The translations under genes were made by a program, and so were the position numbers. A DNA stretch of 64,000 nucleotides from contig NC_087262.1 of NCBI RefSeq assembly GCF_037042905.1, positions 8,325,001 through 8,389,000 on the forward strand, in the 5' to 3' direction. Shown here in pieces: positions 32,120 through 42,817 of the stretch (positions are counted from its first letter, which is position 1; each line of letters begins with the position of its first letter). The notes beneath the pieces are model-generated. The model had not been told where the DNA came from. It made no database searches and saw only the letters and a list, made by a program, of their open reading frames with translations. The DNA comes from Lytechinus pictus. Lineage: Eukaryota > Echinodermata > Echinoidea > Temnopleuroida > Toxopneustidae.

Positions 32120-32411
32120 ATAATAATTGTCATTTATCAATCTACGACTGCTCAAAGCGCTTCACAATTATTATTACCCGGTCACTGGATTCATAGCATT
32201 TCAAGCAGCCTATTTAATAGGCGCACACTTGCTAAACCAACCACAATATATATATAATATTTTTATGGGGGGAGTTTAAGGAGATGCTGCTTTGGTCGAA
32301 AAACGATTCTGTAAAACAATTCATCATTTCCTGATGAAGCCCTATAGGCGAAAATTTGATCAACTTTTCTCTCTACGGTAGTTTTATTCATCTTGTATAT
32401 ATATATGTGTG

Positions 32412-32442
<31 letters not shown>

Positions 32443-33140
32443 ATGTATATACCAGTTTCAATGGTCTTTATCAGGGACGGATCTAGCTTTTTACAAAATG
32501 ACGGTCATTTTAACATTTTGGTCCGTGAAATTTGAAAAGCACAATAAAGTGGTTGACTTTTTCATTTTTTTATTTTTGAGTTGACATAATAAGTATACAC
32601 AACTTTTATTGAAATGATATACCAAGGCCGGGCGTAGGATGCATGGGGGTGCACGTGCACCCTCCCGCTGATGCAGAGGAGTTCCGACACTGGGACGCAA
32701 AACGAAATTTTTACCCCTTCTTCTGCCTTCAACAGCTGATTTTCCAAACTTAAGTGTCACCTCCAGTCCCCCAAGATGTGCACCCCACCTCACACCAAAA
32801 AGTTCCACGTATCTCGATCTCCATGCTCAGACCAGCCTACGCTTTAGCCAGTCTCGATCTCTTGAGCATATTGACTTATGAATAAAACACACCGATAGCA
32901 GACCGAGGCCACCTTACACAAAGCGTAGCGATTGATCGTGGGCCTGTTTTCTACGAATGATTGCATTGAATATTGTGTATGACTAATCATAAATATATAA
33001 CCCACACTTAATCGCTACGCTTTATGTGACGGGGGCCCAAGAATACATATATGCGTGTGTGGAAGACCGGGGTCGAAGTCTGAACTTGGCTTCATTCAAT
33101 ATAATGATATAGCACTTTACTTCTGTCTGCGGCGCAGATA
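31260..33140. other. Intergenic with TA/TG microsatellites
   Basis: TA runs at about 32081-32118 and 32398-32450. Two inverted words flank the first one: ACAGAATCGTTTTTCGACCA near 32029 and TTGGTCGAAAAACGATTCTG near 32292, indicating a roughly 280-bp inverted element. No gene recognised. Confidence 0.55.
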
Positions 33141-33148
33141 CATAATAG

Positions 33149-33884
33149 CAGAGGCGTCGATCCTGGGGGGGGGGGGGGCAGGGGGGCGATCGCCCCACCA
33201 ATGAAAATATTGGGGAGGCAAACATATCGTTTTGCCCCCCCAATAATTTTGCATGTGTAGAAAATAAAATAAGATTGTAATGTTACACAGAAATCAGCAA
33301 GCGAGATTGAAATACACAACTCGTTCTTTATTTAAAATCATGCTCAAAATGTCCGCTTTTCAGATTGGAATATAAAAATTTTCAGCTCGCGCTTCGCGCT
33401 CGCATCATTTCTGTAGCAAAAACCCATACTTTTCATGATTAATAGGTGAATAGAATGTCCCGTTTTCAGATCTAAGCCTCAAAATAACTCGCGGTTCGAT
33501 TTGCAATAATCTTTTGTTGGATATATATCTTGTTCTTAATTAAAAACGTCCATTAAACTCAATTTTTTTCTGATCAAAATATCAAAATTTTCAGCTCGCG
33601 CTTCGCGCTCGCATCTATTGTTTTTTAGATACCCATCTTAATCATTAGTACCAAAAATGCATAGAATATCAAGCTTACAGGTCAGAATATAAAGAAATTT
33701 CACCTCCGGCTCTCGGCACTCGCATTATCTGTGTAGTGAGATATGTATCCTTATGACAAACAGTCCTAAACAGGCACCTTTATCCTGTTATCAGATCAGG
33801 TTACAAAAAAAAATTCAGCTCGCGCTTCGCGCTCGCATTAATTTGTTGGTGAGATATGTGTCTCTATCTCATGAGCCATATACA

Positions 33885-33950
<66 letters not shown>

Positions 33951-34063
33951 GATATATATATATAGGCATATAAGGGTGTGTGTGTGTGTGTGTGGGTGAG
34001 TGCCTTTGGAAAGTTGATTCATGATTTTGCCCCCCCAATCTGAAAAATGGATCGACGCCCCTG
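33149..34063. mobile_element. hAT-like non-autonomous element with perfect 8-bp target duplication
   Basis: 915 bp with ends CAGAGGCGTCGATCCTGGGG and ATGGATCGACGCCCCTG, flanked by CATAATAG at 33141-33148 and 34064-34071. Inside, the word CTCGCGCTTCGCGCTCGCAT occurs three times near 33387, 33595 and 33818, with a decayed fourth near 33705, followed by TA/TG microsatellites. No transposase frame remains. Confidence 0.87.
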
Positions 34064-34071
34064 CATAATAG

Positions 34072-36700
34072 GGGTCGGTTTGGGGGCGATTGTAGTTCCC
34101 TTGGTAGTTCCTATATGGCCCTAGAAAACGGGGATGCACCCCCATTTTTTTCTTGGGGTGCCCTATAGGTGAGCTACTATACATGTAGTAGCTATGTCAT
34201 TGCAGGCAGTTATGGGAGAAGAGAAAATGTTAGAAAGAGAGGAGGAAAATATTTAACTATAAAGAATAGAATAATTAACATATGAGGTTTGGGTATTGAG
34301 CATACGTAATTCAAATGATAAAATACGTCGCCTGTTTGTCGTCTTGTCTCCTATCAAAATACCCTCCCTTTATATTCTTCCAAGAACGATGCTACGGGGA
34401 TATGGGACCACCCGGCACCCCCACCCCCGCCCATCCTCCTTCCATCATGGATTACAAAAGAGGAAAGAGAAATAACTGCAACTCATCCAAATTTCTCGAA
34501 AGCTTCCTAGCATATAATGTAAAATTTTGAAACTTTATTCGAGTTCTGATTTTTGTTTAATTGATGACAACTTACTTTTATTGATAAGTAACCTGTTATC
34601 ACCTTTTTCTTCTTTTTACCAGAGAATAGATGGTCGTCTGCGCTTGTCCTTTACACCCAGCCCAGGCGTTAATATATAAGATTGTCAGGGAAATCCTGAA
34701 CGGATCTTCCACTTCCAGATAGCTCTGATGCCATCGATGAAGATATTCTCTATATTGGGCTGTCGCAGTCGCGTACGCAGGGGTGGTTACAGGGGTTCAA
34801 CCGCCCTTTAATTTTTTTATACCCACCCCCCCCCCCCCCCCCCAAAAAAAAAAAAAAAAAAAAAAAAATTGAAGACCTTTTTCTTTTTTGTTTTGCTTGT
34901 CAATTATTTTTTGGGTAGGAAACGTTCTAAAATTGGTGGTGAAGACTTTTTTTGTGCTTGTCAACATTTCATTCACCTCGACCCCCCCCCCCTTTAAAAA
35001 AATACTGTGAACGCTACTATAGGCTGTCGAACTATTTTCATATTATATAGCTACGTATGTTTTGTTTTTTTAGATTCATTGGGGGGCTAGCGGCCCTTGG
35101 ATACCCCCCCCCCCCACAAATAAATAAATAACATAAAAAAGAAAAGGGGTTGAATATAATGATTTTCTGAGTATCATGTCGAATTCTACCAAAAACTTTA
35201 GATTTTCATAAAAAAAGGTCGAAAGTTTCAAGGTTTATAACTTCACGACGGGCATCAATTTGTCGACAACTAAAAAAATGATTTGTAAAAAAGGTCAACT
35301 GTTACCAACATTTCCGAAACCAACACCATGCATCCATAACACTTTCAGAAAGCAAAAATACAGATCTGACTACACAAGTAAAAACAAAGAAAGATAAAAT
35401 AACAAACATGACAAAAGGGACCAATACGCCCCACCCCAAAAGTATATATGGTGGTTGTACACCCTATAACCAAATGAAGTTCGATCTAACATAGCTTAGT
35501 TTGTCTGATGTCAACAGACATGACAGACACTATACATTGGGTCTTCATTGAAGTACTCACGGGCTAAAGTACAGATGAACATACCAGATTAAATCATGAT
35601 AATTAAAGGTAAAGTTAACACTGACAATATTTCGGTTCTAATAAAAACAGAAATGTTGAAGAAAAATATTGATGAGGGTTTGATGAAAATCTATCAGAGT
35701 CATGCGATTTTACCATGTTTTTTTATAATTATTTGTGACGCCGTATGCGAGCAACTCCCCCACTAGCCATGCTAGCAGGCATGTAAGGCCTAACATAAAT
35801 TATGTGAATTCCAATCTTTTAATTGAACATGACGAGCAAAAATATTTTTTTCGCGTAGAAGGGGTATAAATCATATCTAAAGTTTAATTGACATTTATGT
35901 GTGTTTTTGTTTTCGTGAAGGAAGTACAGTTAATTATTATTCAAGAATTTAGAGCTTGTACATGTATGAATCCGAAAAAGTAAGATCATTTCAGAATTCT
36001 CAAAAATGCATGACAACAAACTGGATTTATATTTGATATATTGTTAACACAGAAATTACACACGTAGGCCTATCAAAAATTTTAGCTGTCAATCAGATAT
36101 TTTTTATGGGAGAGCATGCAATATTGACCGGCATAACATGTTTTGGGAGTATGTGTCTCCATCAAAGCACACATCTTGGCCCTCACTGCCTATGGGAGTA
36201 CCCAACTATTAGCATTCTCAAAAATTCAAATGCTTATGTCACGTACTTAATGTTCATCAAATGTTTATCGAATTGTTATTGACCTTTCCATTCGATTTTT
36301 TCTCGTTTCACCCAAGCGAATTACTTGTTCCAAGTATTTCATTCCCTTTATTGTTTGTTATAATGTGAAAAGGCAACTCCACCAAGGTTTTTTTTTTTAT
36401 GAATTCTTCATCCCCGCATGGCCCTGGGAAGCAGGGGTGCTAAAGCCCTATATTTTTTTCCAAATGCCGATTGGCCTAAGCCCGTTTCGTCTCATCCCCA
36501 CATTACCCAATATCCTAGATCGACAACGAGTTCACCTAATTTAGCCAATTTATCATTGTCTAATTTCCAGAAAGGTTGAACCCATTTCGTTCAATATCCA
36601 CTTGTTCTGACACCAGTTAGAAGTAGACTGAATGTAAGAATTATACTAAGATTGAAACGGACTCATTAGTTTTAAAGGACAACAAGTATTTAAGCCTCTT
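34072..36700. other. Intergenic, homopolymer-rich, no gene seen
   Basis: C-run/A-run junctions near 34826-34868, C runs near 34982 and 35104, and fragments of a GCATGGCCCTGGGAAGCAGG-type dispersed repeat near 36415 (also near 8448 and 60190). Reading frames are short and unsupported. Confidence 0.5.
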
Positions 36701-36739
36701 TTGTAATTTAACATGTTTTTTTCTCACATTCTTTTCAAG

Positions 36740-36838
36740 ATGTCCGATTTAAAACCCTTCCGGGTCATCATGTGGTGTGTACCACGTTCGATATCAACTG
36801 CCATCGCGAAGTGTTTCAGTTTTATTGATAACGCAGAG
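36740..36838 (+). CDS. Sulfotransferase-like exon 1
   Basis: 33 codons from ATG to GAG|gtaaga, phase 0. It contains the phosphosulfate-binding loop VPRSISTA (residues 14-21). Confidence 0.8.
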
Positions 36839-39335
36839 GTAAGAATTAATATAATGAAGCTTGTGATGATGATGAGAATGATAAAAGTGATAAAGGTGAT
36901 GGTGGTGGTGGTGGTGGTGATGATGACGATAAATGATTGATAAAATTATCTCACAAATGATAATTTCGACATTTGGCGGGTCTGACAAAAAGGACATTTC
37001 ATAAGAAACATGAAACTGTGGTAGATGTGCGTATGTATATGGAAATTTTAAATATAACTAGCCTTCTAATTGATATGAATATTAATTAATATTGTAAAGT
37101 TGTCCTTGAAAATCTTATCTATCAATATAATGCCCGATATGGAGTTGGATGTCGTCTTTATAACCTTAATAAACCTCCTTGGGTTGAGTCCATTGCAATT
37201 CTGGGATTTGCATAGATTGGATGACTGTTTTATTATTTTGGTACTGATTTTTTTTACCTGATTACTAAGAAAGCATGAATGCTTATATGCAAACAACCCG
37301 AGGACCGACGGCTTATACATGTAGGTCCTCTTCGAGGGATCAAATGAAGATTAATGCGTATACCAAAGGGGACTAGCGCACCAAGTGGGAATCAAACCAG
37401 GGTCACCGGAATCCGCCGAATACCCCGCTCTACCGACTGAGCTATCGCGCCTATTGATAATGCAAAGACAAAAAGATGGAAAGTTCTATTCTGCTATAAA
37501 TTCAAATTTCTTTTTTTTAATACACAAATTTGTCATTTATTTTCCTGTACACATACCATGATGAAGGTGATTATGCTTGCTTCTGTACTTTTAAAAGTGT
37601 GGAATTCCATGCTGGCGCGGGGTATTTTCCGCGGGTATTTTGATACTTAGGAGGAGGGCGGGGTGAGACAACCTATTTCATCTATCGCTTTAATTTCAAG
37701 GGGAATGTGGAAGAAAATTACCAATATATCCCTCTTGGGGTCCTCTTTTTCTTCTCTCTTTCATTTCTTTTTTTCTGTCTCATTTTCTTTCTTTTTTTCA
37801 AACTTCAAAAATTGTAGGAGGGCAGTCGTCCCTTCCCCGCTCTCTTCCCTCTTAGCACTGCCCCTGACTGTTTTAAAAGTATGGTAATGTGTCTTCAGCA
37901 AGTCAGCTTTCTCAAGGCAGTATGTCACTGAAAAGTTCAGGTTTAATGCCTTATCATTCTGTGATAATACAGGTATATTTCGAGCCGTACTGCCTGGCCT
38001 TCTTTCAAGACTTCACACTGAAAATGATGGGCATGCCTCTACCAAAGAGCTCTAGTGACTTTCAACCGGAAGCGGCGTTGGCTAGGATAGGAGCTATGGT
38101 CAAAGGAACTCCAATGGAAGCAATGTTCATGCCAGAAAAGATCAATATGTCACTATTCATGTAAGAAATTTGATTTATTCAGTTCACCCTGCTGGCTTCT
38201 GGATTTTGTACTTGCTATAGGCATTGTAGAGGCCCCCGGACGCAATGCTTTCATTAGTCAACAAGTTTAATAATCCAAAAGGTCATATCGACTTTATTTG
38301 AAAGTGATATTATCAGGTATTGAATAAAACAGAGTAATCATAATAACAATGACGATGATGGTGATCATGATCATGATCATGATGATCATCATCATCATCA
38401 TGATTTTGATGTTCATGCTGATGATGATAATGATAATTAAAGTCTTGGGGGCTTCAGAAAGAAAATGTGTGTATTCCAATGATTACATATTACACGATTT
38501 AGTACTGCAGGAGTGTATTTTGCTTAAAGAATTGATGCCCCAAAATTGGGATTTCAAAATCAGTAGTTCCCAGATACATAACTATCTATCTCCATCTTGT
38601 GACAATCTGATAAACTAACAATCATATCCAAACTAATTATTTGGGATTTTCCTGTTCTTTTCTAGTCGCGATGGTGTAAGGCAAAAGCTTGATGATCAAC
38701 CGGCAGACAAACCCACATTCGTCAAGGACATGGCGTATGGCATCACAGGGTACCTAGATCTCTTACCCAAGAAAGAGGCAGGTTACAAACACACGTTTCT
38801 GATCCGTGATCCTGAGCGGATGTTCCCTTCCTGGAGAACCCTTCTGATGGCTCAGGTCGCCCAGATGCCAATACCTGGACAGAAACCCATCGATCCTGCC
38901 ACCTTTGACATGACCACAGAAGTGCCGTTCATGATGCCAGGCTACACCTACAAATGCCAATATGACCTCTGGAAGCACGTCCAGGAGAACTTTGACCCAA
39001 ACCCTGTGGTCATCGATGTCGACGAACTTTTAGCCAATCCTGCAGAGATGCTTCCAAAGTACTTTGAAGCTTGCGGAATGCCCTGGGATGCTAAGTATCT
39101 GCAGTGGGATGCCAGTGCAGACATCGTGAAGTCGTGGCAGTGTCTGTTCCCCATGACAGGGACCAGAGCGGATGATATTGTTGGTGTCACCCACGTGAAG
39201 GCCCTCGAGAGTTCTGGGTTCCGAGCATCCAAGCCAAAGATTCCGCGATCGGAGATGACCCCTGACACAATCAAGGCTATAGACGCCACGGCAGACTACT
39301 ACAAGGAAATGGCAGAAGCACGGATCAAATTGTAA
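36740..39335 (+). CDS. P-loop sulfotransferase-like protein, 3 exons
   Basis: Exons 36740-36838, 37973-38160 and 38666-39335 sum to 957 nt (318 residues) with matching phases. FRVIMWCVPRSISTAIAK (residues 8-24) resembles the 5'-phosphosulfate loop of PAPS-dependent sulfotransferases. LIRDPERMFPSW (141-152) provides the Arg 143 / Ser 151 pair expected of the 3'-phosphate site. There is no signal peptide or membrane helix, so a cytosolic enzyme is likely. The loop PRSISTA deviates from the usual PKSGTTW, and the closest relatives I recognise are the poorly characterised sulfotransferase-like proteins of marine invertebrates and plants. Substrate unknown. An in-frame ATG lies upstream at 36713; the second fits the conserved start better. 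AATAAA at 39647. Confidence 0.8.
37377..37452 (-). pseudogene. tRNA-like sequence in intron 1 of the sulfotransferase-like gene
   Basis: On the - strand it begins GGCGCGATAGCTCAGTCGGT, a good acceptor start and D arm, and has GGTTTGATTCCCACTTGG as a T-arm-like B box. The anticodon arm is poor. It is most likely a tRNA-derived SINE remnant. Confidence 0.5.
37973..38160 (+). CDS. Sulfotransferase-like exon 2
   Basis: It begins VYFEPYCLAFFQDFTLKMMG in phase 0 and ends in phase 2 (TTCAT|gtaaga). It carries the helical region after the nucleotide loop. Confidence 0.8.
38666..39335 (+). CDS. Sulfotransferase-like exon 3
   Basis: It encodes residues 96-318 including LIRDPERMFPSW (3'-phosphate site) and VVIDVDELLANP (a common sulfotransferase strand and helix), ending ARIKL-TAA. 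Confidence 0.88.
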
Positions 39336-39659
39336 ATGAGTGAAGATTCTAATAGAGGAAATAATTATAATTCTATCTTCATTATGGTACTTTGGCAATG
39401 AATTTGAACTTTTTTAATCCCCAAATTAGACACTGGGATTCTCATTGATAAATCTTAGACCAATTCCAAACAGAACACGAATTATACTTGTTACCACAAA
39501 ATTTGAAAGTAAATTCATGCTAATACCATTTCTTATCATTTTATTGCTAAAAGATTCAACTTTGTACCTTTTCTTTTATTGCAGGATTACAATAATTTGT
39601 ACAGGGTAAATGTGGACAGTAGAAAGGAAAAAAAATACATATAGAAAATAAAATCATAA

Positions 39660-41930
39660 AAGAAAGACTAAAGAGCAATTAAGAATTTGCAATTACGAAT
39701 AGGATGCATCAAATAGGCTATCCATAGAAATTAACACGTGTCAGCTGGAGTTATGACACTTAACATGAAATGGGCCCCAGGGCCCCGTAACACAAAAGTT
39801 AGTGATTTATCACTAATTTGGAAGAGCGATTCTGATTGGTTCCTAGTCAGTCTACTGGGCAAAATGTGCATGCAACAATGATGTTGATAGGCCATTGAGG
39901 AAGAGGATTCTATGGTTGAAATAAACGCTTGAACGCTATTTACTTACCTTTATTTACCAAGCAATAAAAATCCAGCTGTTTATGTAAATGATTCAATTTA
40001 AATACTGCTAAATCATCCTCTCTTCTAAACTTACAACACACATGTACGATCATATTGTAATTTGGTAATAGCACAGTCTCCAATCTTTTTTTTCTTCAAT
40101 GTGAAATAATTATGTAATATGTTTGTTGCGTATAAAACTTTTGTGCATTATTTGTAGGAAGTCACTTGAGTAAAAAGGTAATCCAATCATTTTAATACCC
40201 TGTCTATTGCAATGCTGGCTCAAGTGATTGTTGATCAGTTACTCTCCGTTTATGAAAACAAAGATTATTTTTGTATATGTTGTTATGATGAATCATAAAC
40301 TCAGATTTATATGCTCAGTAAAACTAAAGATGATTGCTTATTGCATTGATTTGTGTGGGGGGGGTTTTGTCAAGAAGTACAAAAAGTATATTCTGTACGC
40401 ACATGCAACCTGAGAAATATTTCTGGACTTCTTATCCAAAGAGGAAACAAGAGAGAGAGAGGGGGGGGGACAAAGAGACTAAGAGAGAGGGGGTAGTCTT
40501 CAGGCACAGACCCTGATTGGAACTCAATCGAAAAAGGAGGTTTTCACACAAGAAAAGCACAACTTATGCAACAGGGCCCTGTTGTTTCAATTTCCTCATT
40601 GAGTAGGACCTTCTGTACACAAAATCATCAACAGGGACTTTAAACTGCATTTTCTGACTACTCTCCTCGAGTGAAAGATTTGCACAGAAAACAATGGGGA
40701 GAGAAAAAAGATGGGAAAGAGAGAGAGAGGGGGGAGAGAGGAGATTGAGATTGGAGAAAATAGGACAGTATTATACATGTACATGTAGGCAGATAAGATA
40801 TAGAGTGAGTCAGAAAAAAAAGGCCCATCAGTTCGAAGTTGTCTTGAATGAAGTAAGTACAGTACAATTTTAGTAAAAATACAGTTTCTAATACACAACT
40901 GCTATAAATTATCATTTAAATTTCAAGGTGGCTTACACATTTAGAAAACATAAAATCAGACCTATATTTTTTCATACATGTGTAAATGATGTGACTCCAT
41001 TATAATGAAATAAGTTGCGGCAATAAATAACTAATGCACTTAATCAGATGTCAATCCAATTGTTTCAGTGTTCTTGGAAGAAACATTTTGATTAAAAATA
41101 ATTTAATATAATAAAATACATAAAAATAAGTGGGGATATGACATCATCAGCCCACCTAATGAATATTCATAAGACATGCCAAGAACCGTTTCACCAGAAT
41201 AATGCAAATCTTTAAAATTCAATAACTGTTATTTGTTATAAATCCGATTTTGGTCAAATTTTCAGCATTTTTCTTCTGTGAATTTTACACTATTCATTGA
41301 GATATAAATATTTCCAGCCTGGACCATCCCTTTAAAAAGCAAAAGCCTATTTAGCATCAATGTTCATAAGAAATTTGAATCTTTTTAAGTTAGGATGTTT
41401 AGTTATCATTAACAGGGAAACATTGCAGGAGACAAATAGTGATTTTCACTGACAATTTAGCCCTCAGCCAAAAAGATTTAAGGATTTCAGTAGTTTATAA
41501 CATATAGTCATATTAATGTTTATATTTACACGGTACACCGTAAAAATCACTGACCGTTTATTTCATTGAATATTCAGCTGCCCTTAGCTACCCAGCTGCC
41601 CTTCCTCAACATAATCAATAATGGGGGAGGGAGAAAGCAGATCACTCATCCTTTACGCACGTAAAATAATGGAGGAAGAAAGATAAATGGAGGTTGCTTG
41701 CACGACTCCCCCAACAATCACCTACATCAATGCAGTTTCCTGTATTCCATGACATATGTAATAGGATTTGTTTTTATATAATAAATATGTTGAATACAGC
41801 CTCATGTGGTTTTTCCAAGTTATGGAGACTTATCAACTTTTTCACTTGTATTACATATTTTCATATATTTACAAATTTTATGCTAAAGGAAATAAGTGGC
41901 AAGAATAACGTGGCCAATATAAATATATTC
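39660..41930. other. Intergenic between convergent genes; repeats only
   Basis: A GGGCCCCGTAACACAAAAGTT MITE fragment at about 39775-39850, GA-rich purine runs near 40450-40490 and 40690-40750, and an ATGACATCATCAGCCCACCT-type dispersed repeat near 41140. No gene recognised. Confidence 0.5.
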
Positions 41931-41932
41931 CT

Positions 41933-41990
41933 TGAATGCACTGAGCGCTGATAGAGTGGTAGCTTGCGCTAAAGATGGGGTAATAATAAA
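41933..41990 (+). mobile_element. SINE tail fragment
   Basis: TGCACTGAGCGCTGATAGAG... and GGGGTAATAATAAAG match the 3' part of the SINE at 10812-11062. Confidence 0.55.
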
Positions 41991-42021
41991 GTTTCACTTT
42001 CTCGTCTTTCCTGCATTTGAT

Positions 42022-42027
42022 TTTATT
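42022..42027 (-). terminator. Candidate polyadenylation signal of SLC9B
   Basis: AATAAA on the - strand about 540 bp after the stop codon, beyond the 3' repeat array. It would give a 3' UTR that contains the array. Confidence 0.4.
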
Positions 42028-42169
42028 GTGACATACGTTGACATGAAATTTGGATGGTACCTGTACGTGAGAGATGGTACAAATATTGCATGATCAGACG
42101 CTTGTAGTGTTGCATACAACCAGCAAAGTACACATTCTATATATATGTGATGATGCAGTTCCAAGCGCT

Positions 42170-42612
42170 GCACATGCATCAAGGTGTCTCCCTGCGCCTT
42201 GTTCCACCAAACGAATCCATGACATTGCACAGCACTTCCTGTTCAATGTGAACAAGGTCCACATCCAAATAGCTCAAAGCAGCTACTGGCTTAGCACCAT
42301 TCACTCTTGAATGTCATTCTCTGTGCCTTGCTCCAACAAAAAAGAGCAATCAATGACATTGTGCAGCACTTCCTGTCAATGTGAACAAGGTCCACATCCA
42401 AACAGTTCAAAGCAGCTAATGGCTTAGCACCATTCACACTTGATTGTCATCCTCTGTGCCTTGTTCCAACAAAAAAAAAAGCAATCCACGACATTGCACA
42501 GCACTTCCTGGCAATGTGAACAAGGTCCACATCCGAACAGCTCAAAGCAGCCGATAGCTCAGGAACATTCACACTGAATTTTCACCCACCGCGCCTTGTT
42601 CCAACAAAACAT
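42170..42612 (-). repeat. Tandem array of about 130-bp units spanning the SLC9B stop codon
   Basis: The word GCCTTG(T/C)TCCA recurs at 42196, 42328, 42458 and 42593, with ACATTGCACAGCACTTCCTG and GAACAAGGTCCACATCC in between. The last unit supplies the final codons of SLC9B (LLEQGAVGENSV). The array therefore extends from coding sequence into the 3' UTR. Confidence 0.85.
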
Positions 42613-42817
42613 TATTTTCCCTAGGAGGCTCCTCTCTACAACTGCCACCTCTGGTTGGTTCATATCTTGGTTGAGTTTCTTCTGCCTCTGGGATGTCTCT
42701 CGTTGGGTTTGGCTGGGTTGGAGGGGCACACCTGAGAAGACGAGGACCGGTCAGGGAGATCAGGACGGCTCCGAGAGGTGCAGTGAAGAGAATTGAAAGG
42801 ACAGCCACCGTGAGCAA
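42569..42817 (-). CDS. SLC9B: SLC9B exon 9: last helix, tail and stop
   Basis: Residues 511-592. LLTVAVLSILFTAPLGAVLI is the final helix and TGPRLL the conserved end of the fold. A 55-residue polar tail follows, ending GENSV. The last ~45 bases belong to a tandem repeat. Confidence 0.9.
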   Translation of the reverse strand: MLTVAVLSILFTAPLGAVLISLTGPRLLRCAPPTQPNPTRDIPEAEETQPRYEPTRGGSCREEPPRENNVLLEQGAVGENSV

